A stretch of 62,577 nucleotides of DNA from positions 1 to 62,577 of the forward strand of contig JAKPTX010000109.1 in NCBI GenBank assembly GCA_029570835.1, written 5' to 3'. The notes beneath the pieces were generated by a model. It saw nothing but the letters and a program-made list of their open reading frames with translations. It was not told the origin of the DNA and searched no databases. A program made the position numbers and the translations under genes. This DNA comes from Bacteroidota bacterium (lineage in GTDB: Bacteria; Bacteroidota; Bacteroidia; Bacteroidales; WCHB1-69). Below are positions 24,859 through 34,611 of this stretch, piece after piece (position 1 is the first letter of the stretch; every line of letters starts with the position of its first letter).

Positions 24859-25815
24859 TTATAAGTTGGATGAATAAATTGCTTTAATTTTTTCAACGAT
24901 CACTTCAGCCATTTTCTGCGCCGATTCGTGCGACCAGCCTGCAATATGCGGCGACAAAACCACATTATCAGCTTCAATAAGATATTTAAAAGCGTTCGGG
25001 ATATTTTGATTTTCAATGTTTTCGAAAGAATAATTCTCATACTCCAAAACATCCAAAGCGGCGCCCTTTATCTTACCTGATTTCAAATGTTTTACCAACG
25101 CTTCGGTGTTCACTACCTTCCCTCTGGCGGTGTTGATAAGGTAAATTGGTTTTTGGAAGCTATCAATAAATTTCTCGTCAACCATATATTCGGTTTCGGG
25201 AGTTAAAGGAACATGCATGCTTACGATGTCAGCATATTTAAAAAGCTCTTCGAGTTCGGCCTCTTTTACATATTGGTCGGCGTATCCGAATTTATATTTA
25301 TCATAAGCGATCACCTTTGCTCCAAATCCGCTCAATCGTTTGGCAAAGGCGCTTCCCATATTTCCATAGCCAATGATCCCTATCGTTTTACCTTCTATTT
25401 CTATTCCTGTGTTTCCTTTTCTTATCCAAAGTCCTTGTCGAACTTCCTTATCTGCTTTTGCAAGGTTGTTCAGCAGCATTAGCAACAGCCCGAGTGTATG
25501 TTCGCCTACTGCGCTTCGGTTGCCTTCAGGAGCATTGATGCACCTAATCCCCTTAGATTCGGCAAAGCTGACATCAATATTTTCCATGCCCGAGCCTACC
25601 CGGCCAATAAATTTCAGACTTTCAGCCTTTTGTAGAAACGACTTATCAATCTTGATTTTACTGCGTATGATAACGCCTTCGTAATTGTGAATTACCGATT
25701 CATAGTCGGATTTGGCAAAATGTTCGAAATAGTCGCACTGAAAACCCAGAGCGGTAAGATTTTCACTTAGCAGCGGGTGTGCATTATCAATAAAGAGGAC
25801 TTTGGGATTCGACAT
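24859..25815 (-). CDS. D-2-hydroxyacid dehydrogenase (phosphoglycerate dehydrogenase-like)
   Basis: This 318-residue NAD-dependent enzyme belongs to the SerA/LdhA-type family. The NAD-binding GIIGYGNMGSAFA lies near residue 145, NTARGKVV carries the substrate arginine, and SPHIAGWSHES the catalytic histidine. It lacks the C-terminal ACT domain of long SerA. The N-terminal NVRVGSG-like stretch reads IGRVGSGMENID. Phosphoglycerate dehydrogenase of the serine pathway is the best guess, but glyoxylate or hydroxypyruvate reductases share these motifs. It is followed on the minus strand by nothing before the gldA operon terminator, and preceded by the lipoprotein gene ten bases upstream. Confidence 0.85.
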   Translation of the reverse strand: MSNPKVLFIDNAHPLLSENLTALGFQCDYFEHFAKSDYESVIHNYEGVIIRSKIKIDKSFLQKAESLKFIGRVGSGMENIDVSFAESKGIRCINAPEGNRSAVGEHTLGLLLMLLNNLAKADKEVRQGLWIRKGNTGIEIEGKTIGIIGYGNMGSAFAKRLSGFGAKVIAYDKYKFGYADQYVKEAELEELFKYADIVSMHVPLTPETEYMVDEKFIDSFQKPIYLINTARGKVVNTEALVKHLKSGKIKGAALDVLEYENYSFENIENQNIPNAFKYLIEADNVVLSPHIAGWSHESAQKMAEVIVEKIKAIYSSNL

Positions 25816-25825
25816 AAAAAAGAGG

Positions 25826-27013
25826 TTAAAAAGAGTGATCTGCTTCGGTTGTAATTGGGCTTTTCTGTTTTATCTCATGAATGATGTAATTCGCAGCATT
25901 AATCTTAAATTTATCGCTGGCGCGCATTATCAGTTCGAGGTCGGAGGGGTATTCTGCCTCTTTGCTACCAAGAAGCTCCCGTGTTTCAGGAGCTAATGCG
26001 TTGATATCTCCTTTAAACTTTGCGGAACGGCTAAGGAATCGGCTTTCGCCGGAAATAGCCTGTTCGCCGATGGTTTTACCGGTAGCAGCCTCAGATATAA
26101 TTACATTTCCACCGATAAAAATCGCCTTTTTCTTTACTGTTTCGGTTACATAGCAGGCAATATTTTTAAGTTTAGGATATTCAATTTTACGGCCAAGGCT
26201 ATCGTAAACAAAGTTGGCGTTGTCGTCTAACTTGTAAGCTATTCCATCTTGTACCTGGGCTGTTTCAACATAATATGAGTCGTTGGTGTTTTCCGGAATG
26301 ATTTTCACGTCATAAATATCTATCGAGATGATGTAATCAAATGGCTGTTTCTTTGCCTTTTTGTTTCGGAATTTATAAGTTGTCGTACTTAAAGAGGAGA
26401 GGTCAAGATAGGTGATCTCATCAATTACGGCGGGAGGCAGATAGCCTTTGAAGCGGTTATTTACCCGATAAAATATCTCAACAGGCCTTGCCTTCTTGAA
26501 ATTCGACAGAAGCTCGTTGCTGGTTTTGTATCCGGGGGCGAGCTCCTGGACTTTTAAAAGATGATGGTACGCTTTTTCGATCTCCTTTGGATCATTGTTT
26601 TCTAAATGCCTCTCGGCTTTAGCCCAATGATATTGCGTTGCCTTGATGCGTGCCTGATTAGTATAATCTGAGTAATCTTCGATTTTGTATTGCATCAAAT
26701 TTATTGCAGTGTCGGGCAAAGTTGATATTTTTTGCTGACGGGCTTCAATTTTTTGATAAATCCCAAAGATCTCGTACCACACATCTGGTTCTCCTGATAG
26801 CTTAAGATGCTCGATGGTTGATAGATCTTTTTTGACGGCTTCGTTCATTATCTGGTCAATTTTTTCGATGGTTTTGATGCTGAATGTTTGTTTTGTTACT
26901 TGCTTTGTAAGTAAATCAATAGCTTCATCGTAGCGGTTTTGCTTGATTAAAGTGTTTGTGCCTGAGCACGACACAAGGACGACAAGTATTACTAAACTAA
27001 TTATCTTGTTCAT
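25826..27013 (-). CDS. Predicted lipoprotein with TPR-like N-terminus, function unknown
   Basis: The first 16 residues form a lipoprotein signal (MNKIISLVILVVLVSC, then SG), so the mature protein would be anchored by C16. The next 150 residues are helical with repeated tyrosine-rich segments (QNRYDEAIDLL, ERHLENNDPKEIEKAYHHL) resembling tetratricopeptide repeats. The C-terminal half is beta-rich with a VIISEAATGKTIGEQAISG stretch. I do not recognise a named family. It is divergent from the MMPL exporter at 27170 and may share control with it; the 2-hydroxyacid dehydrogenase follows ten bases later on the same strand. Confidence 0.75.
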   Translation of the reverse strand: MNKIISLVILVVLVSCSGTNTLIKQNRYDEAIDLLTKQVTKQTFSIKTIEKIDQIMNEAVKKDLSTIEHLKLSGEPDVWYEIFGIYQKIEARQQKISTLPDTAINLMQYKIEDYSDYTNQARIKATQYHWAKAERHLENNDPKEIEKAYHHLLKVQELAPGYKTSNELLSNFKKARPVEIFYRVNNRFKGYLPPAVIDEITYLDLSSLSTTTYKFRNKKAKKQPFDYIISIDIYDVKIIPENTNDSYYVETAQVQDGIAYKLDDNANFVYDSLGRKIEYPKLKNIACYVTETVKKKAIFIGGNVIISEAATGKTIGEQAISGESRFLSRSAKFKGDINALAPETRELLGSKEAEYPSDLELIMRASDKFKINAANYIIHEIKQKSPITTEADHSF

Positions 27014-27169
27014 GGCATTTAGAATAATTATTTATTAAACGAGAATTATGGAAATATCTTTAGTTATCTAATCTGAAATCAATTAAAAACGTAATTTCGA
27101 GGCCTGATTTTTTATTTAATAAATTAAGGCATATCTAAACAATTTTAGTACCAAAACTATTTAAATGAA

Positions 27170-29581
27170 ATGTGGACGTACCTTGCCAGACTGATTTTGA
27201 GAAGGAGGAACTGGAACCTTGGCGTTATTCTTATCCTTACAATATTCATGGCTTACAAAGCACGACAGATCGGTCTCTCGTATGAGATGACCCAAATGTT
27301 GCCTGCCTCCGATACCACAAGAGTATATTATGAGAAGTTTAAGCAAATCTTTGGAGAAGATGGAAGTGTAATTTTTATCGGTATTGATGATGAAAACATT
27401 AAAAATCTGGATGAGTTTAACGATTGGTATGATCTCACAAGTGAGATTCAAAATATATCGGGAGTCGAAGGTGTGCTCTCGGTTACCCGGTTGTTCAATT
27501 TGATAAAAAACGATTCGCTTTACCGGTTCGATATCAAGCCGGTAATTCAGCGTAAACCTCGCACTCAAGCTGAGTTGGACAGCTTATTAAATATTGCTTA
27601 CGGTCTTCCATTTTACGAAGGTCTGCTCTATAATAAAGAGACGAATTTTACAATGATGGCCGTAACGCTCGACAAGGAGGTGTTAAATACCAAACAACGT
27701 GTCGGTATGATTTACGCTATAAAAGATGCAGGCGAGCGTTTTTCTGAGAAGCATAATACTCCGATACATTTTTCTGGTTTGCCCTACATCCGGACTATTA
27801 CCGCAAAAAAAATTGAGAGTGAGCTATTGTTCTTTGTCGGCATATCATTATTGATTGCATCCACCATTTTGATGATCTTTTTCCGTAATTGGAAAATGGT
27901 AGCTACCACCATGCTGATAGTTATCATTAATGTGATCTGGCTGATGGGATTTATAGTCCTGTTCGGGTATAAGATTACGGCGGTAATAGGTATTCTGCCG
28001 CCGCTACTAATTGTAATAGTGGTGGAGAATTCAATTTTCCTGCTCAACAAATATCATTACGAGATACTACGTCATGGCAATAAGATTAAAGCTCTGACGC
28101 GTGTGGTTATGTATATCGGAAATGCCAACTTACTCACCAATGCGACGACTGCAACCGGATTTGCCGCTTTTATCGTAACAGGTAATCAGGTTCTTATTGA
28201 GTTTGGAACAGTAGCTTCAGTTAGTATATTGTCAGCCTATCTGATGACACTTTTCCTGATCCCGATACTATTCAGCTTTTTACCACCGCCATCTGTTAAT
28301 CATACCGTGCATTTGGAGCAAGGCCTTGTAAGAAGGATCGTAGAAAGGGTGGTATCAATAGTACAGCGCCACCGCAGGGTGATCTATATTGTTACAATGT
28401 TAATTGTGTTGGCTGGCATTTATGGTATCACTTTACTTAAAACAACTGGAAATATTGTGGATGATATCCCTAAAAAAGATAGACTGTACCGTGATCTTGT
28501 GTTTTTTGAGAAGAACATTAAAGGGGTGATGCCTTTAGAGTTTTCTATTGATACAAAGAAAAAAAGGGGAGTTATGCAATTGGCTACTCTCCAAAAAATT
28601 GACCAGTTGCAACATGTGTTCGAGGATTATCCCGAGTTGTCCAAAGCGCTCTCAGTAGTGGAGGTGGTGAAATTTGCAAAACAGGCCTTTTATGGCGGTA
28701 ACCCTGAAAGATATGACCTGCCAAATAATCAGGAGAGAAATTTTATCTTTAGATATGTGCCCGATATGAAAACCGATCAGCGCACAATTATAAACTCGTT
28801 TGTTGATACCAGCCTTCAGTTGGCGAGGGTTACCGTGCAGATGGCCAACATTGGAACTAAAGATATACAGCGGATAAAAGATGACTTAACGCCACGTATT
28901 GATAGCATCTTTCCATCAGAACAATATAGAGTGGATATGACAGGTACCAGCGTTGTTTTTCTTAAAGGAACGAACTATCTTATCAGCAATTTGATCTGGA
29001 GTCTTTTTCTGGCTACGATTGTTATCACGATATTGATGTCGTTGCTCTTTTCTTCATTTCGTATGATTATGATATCAATGGTTCCTAACCTTATACCACA
29101 AATAATGACAGCATCCATGATGGGCTTTCTCTCCATCTCCGTAAAGCCATCAACTATACTGATCTTTAGTATTTCACTTGGGATTTCGGTGGATAATGCC
29201 ATTCATTTTCTGTCGCGCTACCGTCTGCACTTACGCCTGAACAAATGGGAGATAAAAACTTCGGTAATCAATGCGTTGAGAGAAACAGGTTTTAGTATGA
29301 TCTATTCGTCATCGGTACTCTTTTTTGGCTTCATCATCTTTACCACATCGTCGTTTGGGGGTACGGAGGCGTTAGGGTACCTTATTGCCTTTACGATGCT
29401 CGTAGCGCTACTTTGCAACCTATTTGTCCTGCCTTCGTTACTGCTTTCTCTTGATAAGAAAATCACAACGCGCAATTTTTCTGAACCCTATCTTGAAATA
29501 TTTGATGAAGAGATTGACATCGAATTAGATGATCTAAAAGTTGAAATAGCCGATGTTAGTGAGTTGAAAAAAGAAATTTAA
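27170..29581 (+). CDS. RND/MMPL-family transporter
   Basis: This 803-residue inner-membrane protein has the two-fold RND layout: a first membrane helix at about residues 16-32, a large periplasmic domain, then a block of five helices (about 215-370), a second helix near 395, a second periplasmic domain, and a last block (about 605-770). ISLGISVDNAIHFLSRYRLH in the second block is a typical MMPL segment. Such proteins export lipids, hopanoids or other hydrophobic molecules using the proton gradient. No periplasmic adaptor or outer-membrane channel gene is adjacent. rmlA follows 21 bases later, which may be chance. Confidence 0.85.
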   Translation: MWTYLARLILRRRNWNLGVILILTIFMAYKARQIGLSYEMTQMLPASDTTRVYYEKFKQIFGEDGSVIFIGIDDENIKNLDEFNDWYDLTSEIQNISGVEGVLSVTRLFNLIKNDSLYRFDIKPVIQRKPRTQAELDSLLNIAYGLPFYEGLLYNKETNFTMMAVTLDKEVLNTKQRVGMIYAIKDAGERFSEKHNTPIHFSGLPYIRTITAKKIESELLFFVGISLLIASTILMIFFRNWKMVATTMLIVIINVIWLMGFIVLFGYKITAVIGILPPLLIVIVVENSIFLLNKYHYEILRHGNKIKALTRVVMYIGNANLLTNATTATGFAAFIVTGNQVLIEFGTVASVSILSAYLMTLFLIPILFSFLPPPSVNHTVHLEQGLVRRIVERVVSIVQRHRRVIYIVTMLIVLAGIYGITLLKTTGNIVDDIPKKDRLYRDLVFFEKNIKGVMPLEFSIDTKKKRGVMQLATLQKIDQLQHVFEDYPELSKALSVVEVVKFAKQAFYGGNPERYDLPNNQERNFIFRYVPDMKTDQRTIINSFVDTSLQLARVTVQMANIGTKDIQRIKDDLTPRIDSIFPSEQYRVDMTGTSVVFLKGTNYLISNLIWSLFLATIVITILMSLLFSSFRMIMISMVPNLIPQIMTASMMGFLSISVKPSTILIFSISLGISVDNAIHFLSRYRLHLRLNKWEIKTSVINALRETGFSMIYSSSVLFFGFIIFTTSSFGGTEALGYLIAFTMLVALLCNLFVLPSLLLSLDKKITTRNFSEPYLEIFDEEIDIELDDLKVEIADVSELKKEI

Positions 29582-29602
29582 CCATTTATAAAAATATTAA
29601 TT

Positions 29603-30466
29603 ATGAAAGGAATAATATTAGCAGGAGGCGCCGGCACAAGGCTTCATCCTATTACCATGGCAATAAGTAAACAATTAATGCCAATCTATGATAAACCGAT
29701 GGTTTATTATCCGTTATCAATACTTATGATGGCACAAATAAGGGATATACTGATCATTTCAACCCCTGAGGATTTGCCAAACTTTGAAAAATTACTCGGC
29801 GATGGATCGCGGATTGGATGCAACTTTAGCTACAAGGTACAGCACGTTCCAAATGGAATTGCTCAGGCATTTGTGCTTGGCGAAGAGTTTATCGGAAAAG
29901 AGAAGGCAGCATTGATTTTGGGCGATAATATTTTTTATGGAACCGGGCTGCAAGCTCTGTTACAGGAAAATAATGACCCCGATGGCGGAGTTGTATTTGC
30001 TTACCATGTTTCGGATCCTGAACGGTATGGGGTAGTGGAGTTTGATAAGACAAACCGGGCTGTTTCGATAGAGGAGAAACCTAAAAATCCGAAATCCAAT
30101 TACGCTGTGCCAGGTTTATATTTTTATGATAACAGCGTGGTTGAAGTGGCCAAAAACATAAAACCCAGCGCACGTGGAGAATATGAGATTACTGATGTGA
30201 ACCGCCATTATTTAGAACAAGGGAAGCTGAAAGTGGGAATCTTGAGTAGAGGTACAGCATGGTTAGATACCGGGACTTTTGAGTCGTTGTTGCAAGCTTC
30301 CCAGTTTGTCGAAGTGATAGAACATCGTCAGGGACTGAAGATCGGATGTATCGAGGAAGTTGCCTACCGAATGGGCTTTATTAATGCCGAACATCTTGAA
30401 AAGATCGCTCAGCCTTTGCTGAAAAGTGGCTATGGCGAATATTTGATAAGGCTGATCAAAAGTTAA
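29603..30466 (+). CDS. rmlA: Glucose-1-phosphate thymidylyltransferase
   Basis: The 287-residue enzyme makes dTDP-glucose from glucose-1-phosphate and dTTP. The N-terminal [11 protein letters not shown] motif, [16 protein letters not shown], the ILGDNIFYG metal-binding aspartate, the VEFD and [19 protein letters not shown] stretches and the [11 protein letters not shown] segment are all as in RmlA/RfbA, and the length fits. It lies about 11 kb from the polysaccharide locus; rmlB, rmlC and rmlD are not nearby. It could supply dTDP-glucose for the FdtA/FdtB pathway at 6102-10235 if an rmlB exists elsewhere. The gene follows the MMPL exporter by 21 bases. Confidence 0.95.
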   Translation: MKGIILAGGAGTRLHPITMAISKQLMPIYDKPMVYYPLSILMMAQIRDILIISTPEDLPNFEKLLGDGSRIGCNFSYKVQHVPNGIAQAFVLGEEFIGKEKAALILGDNIFYGTGLQALLQENNDPDGGVVFAYHVSDPERYGVVEFDKTNRAVSIEEKPKNPKSNYAVPGLYFYDNSVVEVAKNIKPSARGEYEITDVNRHYLEQGKLKVGILSRGTAWLDTGTFESLLQASQFVEVIEHRQGLKIGCIEEVAYRMGFINAEHLEKIAQPLLKSGYGEYLIRLIKS

Positions 30467-30547
30467 AGCAAGAGCTTCTCCCTTTTTAACTACAATGGTT
30501 TGAAGCTTATAAAAATCATTATACTAAGGATTTTTTAATACGATGAC

Positions 30548-31525
30548 ATGAAGGAGTATGAATATTTTTTAAATCTGGCTGAAAGCGCTATTTCCAAGAT
30601 TGACCTTCCCGAGTTGCCTTCAAGGCTTTATGATCCGATCCGCTATATACTCGGGATGAAAGGCAAGCGAATACGGCCTGTGTTGACTTTGGTCTCATGC
30701 GACCTGTTCGGTGGCCATGCGGACGATGCTATTGACGCTGCCATTGGCTTAGAAATCTTTCATAACTTTACCCTGCTGCACGACGATATTATGGATGAGG
30801 CTATGCTGCGAAGAGGCAAGGATACTGTAAATAAAAAATGGAACATAAATATTGCTATCCTTTCAGGCGACACGATGTTTGCATTAGCATGTCGTTACAT
30901 GGCCTTGAGATGTTCGGTGCGACGTGAAGAGATTTTTGATGTATTTACTAAAACGGCGATAGAGGTGTGCGAAGGGCAACAGTTGGATATGGATTTTGAA
31001 ACGGAAACGGAAATTACCATTGACCGTTATTTTGAAATGATATCGTTGAAAACAGCGGTTCTGTTAGGCGCTTGTACAAAAATTGGCGCCTTATGCGCAA
31101 ATGCTGCTTCCGAGCAAGCCGACATTCTATATGACTTTGGAAAAAATGCCGGAATGGCATTTCAGGTGCAGGACGACCTGCTTGATGCTTTTGGGAATAC
31201 CGACAAGTTTGGTAAAAATGTAGGAGGCGACATCGTTACAAACAAAAAGACATTCCTCTACCTCAAATGCCTTGAAGTAGCTAATGATCATGATAAAGAA
31301 AGATTGAAGAGCATGTTTTCCGGCACAGAAACTATTGATCCTGAGGTGAAAATATCACAGGTTATTGATATTTACAATAAATATAATATCAAGCAATTGG
31401 CAATGAAGCAGGTGGAGTCTTTTTTCAATCAGGCTACGGATATTATGCAAATGGTAAATGGTGATCCTTCAAAAAAAATGTTGTTTCTCAATTACGTTGA
31501 ATGGCTATATAAGCGTGATTTTTAA
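30548..31525 (+). CDS. Polyprenyl diphosphate synthase (trans-isoprenyl type)
   Basis: A 325-residue all-helical prenyltransferase that extends allylic diphosphates with isopentenyl diphosphate. The first aspartate-rich motif DDIMD lies at residues 79-83 with the following RRG, and the second, DDLLD, at 209-213, with KNVGGDI after it. GMKGKRIRP near residue 36 binds the homoallylic substrate. These make the family certain, but product chain length (geranylgeranyl, or longer for quinone tails) cannot be read off. The gene stands between rmlA and the convergent OmpA-like gene, with a 22-base gap to the latter. Confidence 0.92.
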   Translation: MKEYEYFLNLAESAISKIDLPELPSRLYDPIRYILGMKGKRIRPVLTLVSCDLFGGHADDAIDAAIGLEIFHNFTLLHDDIMDEAMLRRGKDTVNKKWNINIAILSGDTMFALACRYMALRCSVRREEIFDVFTKTAIEVCEGQQLDMDFETETEITIDRYFEMISLKTAVLLGACTKIGALCANAASEQADILYDFGKNAGMAFQVQDDLLDAFGNTDKFGKNVGGDIVTNKKTFLYLKCLEVANDHDKERLKSMFSGTETIDPEVKISQVIDIYNKYNIKQLAMKQVESFFNQATDIMQMVNGDPSKKMLFLNYVEWLYKRDF

Positions 31526-31547
31526 AAGGAATCATCTTTGTTAGGCA

Positions 31548-34013
31548 TCACTTGAAAATGATCTGCATATTTTCTTCATCAATCTCATATTCTCCTACCA
31601 TCAGTAAGGTTATTTCGCCGAGCATAAGCTGACTTGTTAGCTTATGGTCAACCTGAAATTCAATCTTTTCAAGTTTCTCATTACCAATCATAAATGATTT
31701 CACAGTAAACAGCGATCTGTTGGCAATAGATCCATCCTTGAAAATATTGTCGGGATTGCCTTGAAAATCAGCGCGTGTGATAGCTCCGTCTTTCAGTAGG
31801 CGCATAGCGCTACCAAGCGAAATGGTAGGTCGGAGTGTTTTCCGATCGTAGATGAAATTTAATTTTATTCCATTAACAATGCAAGTTGCTTCGATGGCTC
31901 CGGTTGGAGTTTTGGTGAATGGTATAATATTTTTTTCAGGCTCGGTGATTATCTTAATATCAACGCTGTCGTGTTCGATACGTATTTTTGGTTTAGGAAT
32001 AAAATCGTTTCGGAGGATTGAGAATTCGGTACGCCGGTTTAGTTGATGTGCAGCTTCTCTCATTGGTAGTGTAGGCAAAGAGTCTATATACGATTCGGTA
32101 AGTATAGTTCCTGCTGTGAAGTTAAATCCGTCGCGTGTGATATCAGTCTTAAGTTTTCGCGGAGCGCGTTCGCCATAACCTTTTGCAATCAAACGTTCGG
32201 GGTCAATACCTCTTTGTATCAGGTAATTAACGACCGATTCGGCGCGGCGTTGCGAAAGGATATCATTGGATTCCAATGAGCCGCGGGCATCGGTATGCGA
32301 CGCAAGTTCGATAACGAGAGTTTCATTAGCATCAAGGGTACGAATAAGCCCTTGAAGCGAATCCTGAAACTGCGGCTTTAAATCCCATTTTGCCAAGTCA
32401 TAAAGGATTTCAGGTAAGAGGATCGGCTCAGCCGGTATAGGCTCCAACTCGAAGTTGATCTCGAAATCTTTACTTGCATCTACGCCAAGGGTGGTCTCCA
32501 TGGCTTTTTCGATAAAGTATTTTGGCTTTTCGGTAATTAGTTCAAAGGTTATGCCTGGCTTCACTTGCCCGTCAATAAACTCGTAATAACCAACAGAGTT
32601 GGACTTCACTTGTACTGTTGTGCCATCAGAGCTTACAAGGCTGATCAGAGCCTCTTCAATTGGCTCTAATGTATTTTTATCCAATACTTTACCTCTGATA
32701 TTATAGATGATTGGCGGACTAATAAAATAGTAAATGTCGTCGCCGCCCCGTCCTCCTTGTCTGTTGGATGAGAAAAAGCCTTCGTTATTGCCTTCGGGGT
32801 GCCATGTTATCCCAAAGTCATCAGCATTTGTGTTGATAGGTGGCTTCATATTAACAGGCTCGCCCCACGTGCCGTTTTCTTGTTTTACTGATTTAAAGAT
32901 ATCAAGTCCTCCCATTCCTGGGTGTCCATCCGAAGCAAAGTATAGTACGCTATCGCCTCTAAGAGTTGGGAACAGCTCGTCGCCGGGTGTGTTAATCAGC
33001 TCGCCGAGGTTACGTGGCGCTGTGAAGTTTTCGCTTGCGCTATTGCGTGTAGCTATCCAAAGGTCGCGACCACCGGCGCCACCTTTCCGAGAGGAGGAAA
33101 AGATAAGGGTGGTTTCGTTGGGACTAATGGCAGGATGTCCAAAGACTGAAGTGCTGTCGCCACCTAAATCAACCATTATCGGTTCGCTCCAGCTTCGCCC
33201 TTGCTTGCTGGTTACCCATATCTGACAGCCATTTTCCGTAAGATTATCGCGCGAGCATCTTGTGAAGTACATACGGCTGAAATTCTCGTTAAATGCGGCT
33301 TGCCCTTCGTTATCTTCGGTGTTTAATGCTTCTGTATCGTCAATGGTAACCGGCTGGCTCCAGTTTCCTTTAGCATCTTGTTTTGTAGTGAAAAGGTCAG
33401 TGAAGTTCAGGCCAGTCCATTCATCCGGTTTTTTTCCTACTACGCCATCCCTTGAGGTGGTGAAGATGATAACCCTGCCTGTCGGATCGCTATAGCTGGG
33501 CGAAAAATCATTCTCACGAGAGTTAATCTTTTTTATTGTTTCAATTTTGAAATTGGACGGATTCTTCTCCCATTCAATCGCCAACTTACACGATTGCATA
33601 CCTACTAATCCTAACGGATCACCGGCGACTCTTTCAAGGAATGTTTCATAGTTAGAAAGCGCCTCTTCGTAATTCCCATTGGCACGTTGCATATCTGCTA
33701 ATCGGAGCAAAACAAGCGGTTCGATACGATCGTAACCAGTTCGGGTAAGACGTTTGTAAAAAGCAGCAGCCCTTTTCGGTTGGTTAGTAAACCGGTAACA
33801 CTCACCCATCTGATAAGTAATACGATTGCGTTCTAGCTTATTTCTTTTCGATCGTGCGTAAGCCTTTTTATATTTGGGTATGGCAACAGAAAAGCGCAGA
33901 TTGTTAAAATCTTCATCCGCTTGTTGGGACTTTTTTGTTTGCGCATAAACAAAGTCGAACGGTGTTAAAAATATTAGGAGTAGTAATGATATTAATAGGG
34001 AGAATGGCTTCAT
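31548..34013 (-). CDS. OmpA-family TPR/PD40 envelope protein (PorE-like) with extra retropepsin-like C-terminus
   Basis: The 821-residue protein starts at the ATG at 34013; a TTG 21 bases upstream is less likely. It has a signal peptide (residues 1-24), TPR-type helices (about 30-150), a PD40 beta-propeller region with SPSYSDPTGRVIIFTTSRDG-type blades (about 170-420), a carboxypeptidase-regulatory-like domain (about 435-520) and an OmpA domain with SHTDARGSLESNDILSQRRA (about 560-660) that binds peptidoglycan. This is the domain order of PorE, a T9SS-associated periplasmic protein. Unusually, another 130 residues follow that resemble a retropepsin-type aspartic protease domain (IVNGIKLNFIYD ... 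LMLGEITLL) with the T-G of the D-T-G site lost. Paralogues are common, so PorE identity is uncertain. Confidence 0.8.
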   Translation of the reverse strand: MKPFSLLISLLLLIFLTPFDFVYAQTKKSQQADEDFNNLRFSVAIPKYKKAYARSKRNKLERNRITYQMGECYRFTNQPKRAAAFYKRLTRTGYDRIEPLVLLRLADMQRANGNYEEALSNYETFLERVAGDPLGLVGMQSCKLAIEWEKNPSNFKIETIKKINSRENDFSPSYSDPTGRVIIFTTSRDGVVGKKPDEWTGLNFTDLFTTKQDAKGNWSQPVTIDDTEALNTEDNEGQAAFNENFSRMYFTRCSRDNLTENGCQIWVTSKQGRSWSEPIMVDLGGDSTSVFGHPAISPNETTLIFSSSRKGGAGGRDLWIATRNSASENFTAPRNLGELINTPGDELFPTLRGDSVLYFASDGHPGMGGLDIFKSVKQENGTWGEPVNMKPPINTNADDFGITWHPEGNNEGFFSSNRQGGRGGDDIYYFISPPIIYNIRGKVLDKNTLEPIEEALISLVSSDGTTVQVKSNSVGYYEFIDGQVKPGITFELITEKPKYFIEKAMETTLGVDASKDFEINFELEPIPAEPILLPEILYDLAKWDLKPQFQDSLQGLIRTLDANETLVIELASHTDARGSLESNDILSQRRAESVVNYLIQRGIDPERLIAKGYGERAPRKLKTDITRDGFNFTAGTILTESYIDSLPTLPMREAAHQLNRRTEFSILRNDFIPKPKIRIEHDSVDIKIITEPEKNIIPFTKTPTGAIEATCIVNGIKLNFIYDRKTLRPTISLGSAMRLLKDGAITRADFQGNPDNIFKDGSIANRSLFTVKSFMIGNEKLEKIEFQVDHKLTSQLMLGEITLLMVGEYEIDEENMQIIFK

Positions 34014-34108
34014 TGTATGTTTTGGAATGCTCAACTATTTATCTTGTTTATTTTTAGTTTTATTGTTACGGATTATTTGGCACGTTAACGGAGGTTTAAT
34101 CGGCTTTA

Positions 34109-34516
34109 TTATTCAACAGGCATGCTATCTGGTAATGATGTTTTTTGATCACTCTCTTTTTTTTGTTCGGCATCGGGTTCTGCTTCATTTTTATTAGCCT
34201 CCTTGTTTGGCAATTTGTTGATGTCCTCTCTATAGTCAGAATCATAGGTTTTTTTGTTGTATTCTGTATCAAGGGAGCTTATTTGCTTTAATCCTTCGGT
34301 GATGTCATTTTTAATATTGGTGGCAACATTGGTTATATCGCCGGTTTCTTTCTCTATTTCATCTCTTATCTGGCTTGTTGCTTTTTTGATTTCATTTATC
34401 CCTTTACCAAAAAACCGAGCGATCTCCGGTATTTTTTCTGGCCCAAAGATCAGAAAGATTACCAAAACTATGAGGAATAATTCTCCTCCACCGATATTGA
34501 AAAATAATAGAGTCAA
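34109..34516 (-). CDS. tatA: Twin-arginine translocase subunit TatA/TatE family
   Basis: The 135-residue protein has an N-terminal membrane helix (about residues 11-24), the hinge FGPEKIPEIARFFGKGINE and an amphipathic helix, then a charged, disordered tail rich in K, E and D. This is the usual TatA/Hcf106 layout; TatA oligomers form the passage for folded proteins across the inner membrane. The only start that fits is TTG at 34516, giving an N-terminus of the expected length. No tatC is in the window. The gene lies between the secDF terminator and the OmpA-like gene. Confidence 0.88.
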   Translation of the reverse strand: MTLLFFNIGGGELFLIVLVIFLIFGPEKIPEIARFFGKGINEIKKATSQIRDEIEKETGDITNVATNIKNDITEGLKQISSLDTEYNKKTYDSDYREDINKLPNKEANKNEAEPDAEQKKESDQKTSLPDSMPVE

Positions 34517-34557
34517 ATGCTGTTTTTATTAAAGAGTTTTCGGTGGCAAAAATAAAA

Positions 34558-34594
34558 AAAAGCCCCATGCTGAATAATATTGGCTGGGGCTTTT
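34558..34594. terminator. Bidirectional terminator between secDF and tatA
   Basis: AAAAGCCCCA (34558-34567) pairs with TGGGGCTTTT (34585-34594). It lies directly after the secDF stop on the minus strand. Confidence 0.85.
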
Positions 34595-34611
34595 ACTTTT
34601 TACAAGTTTTA

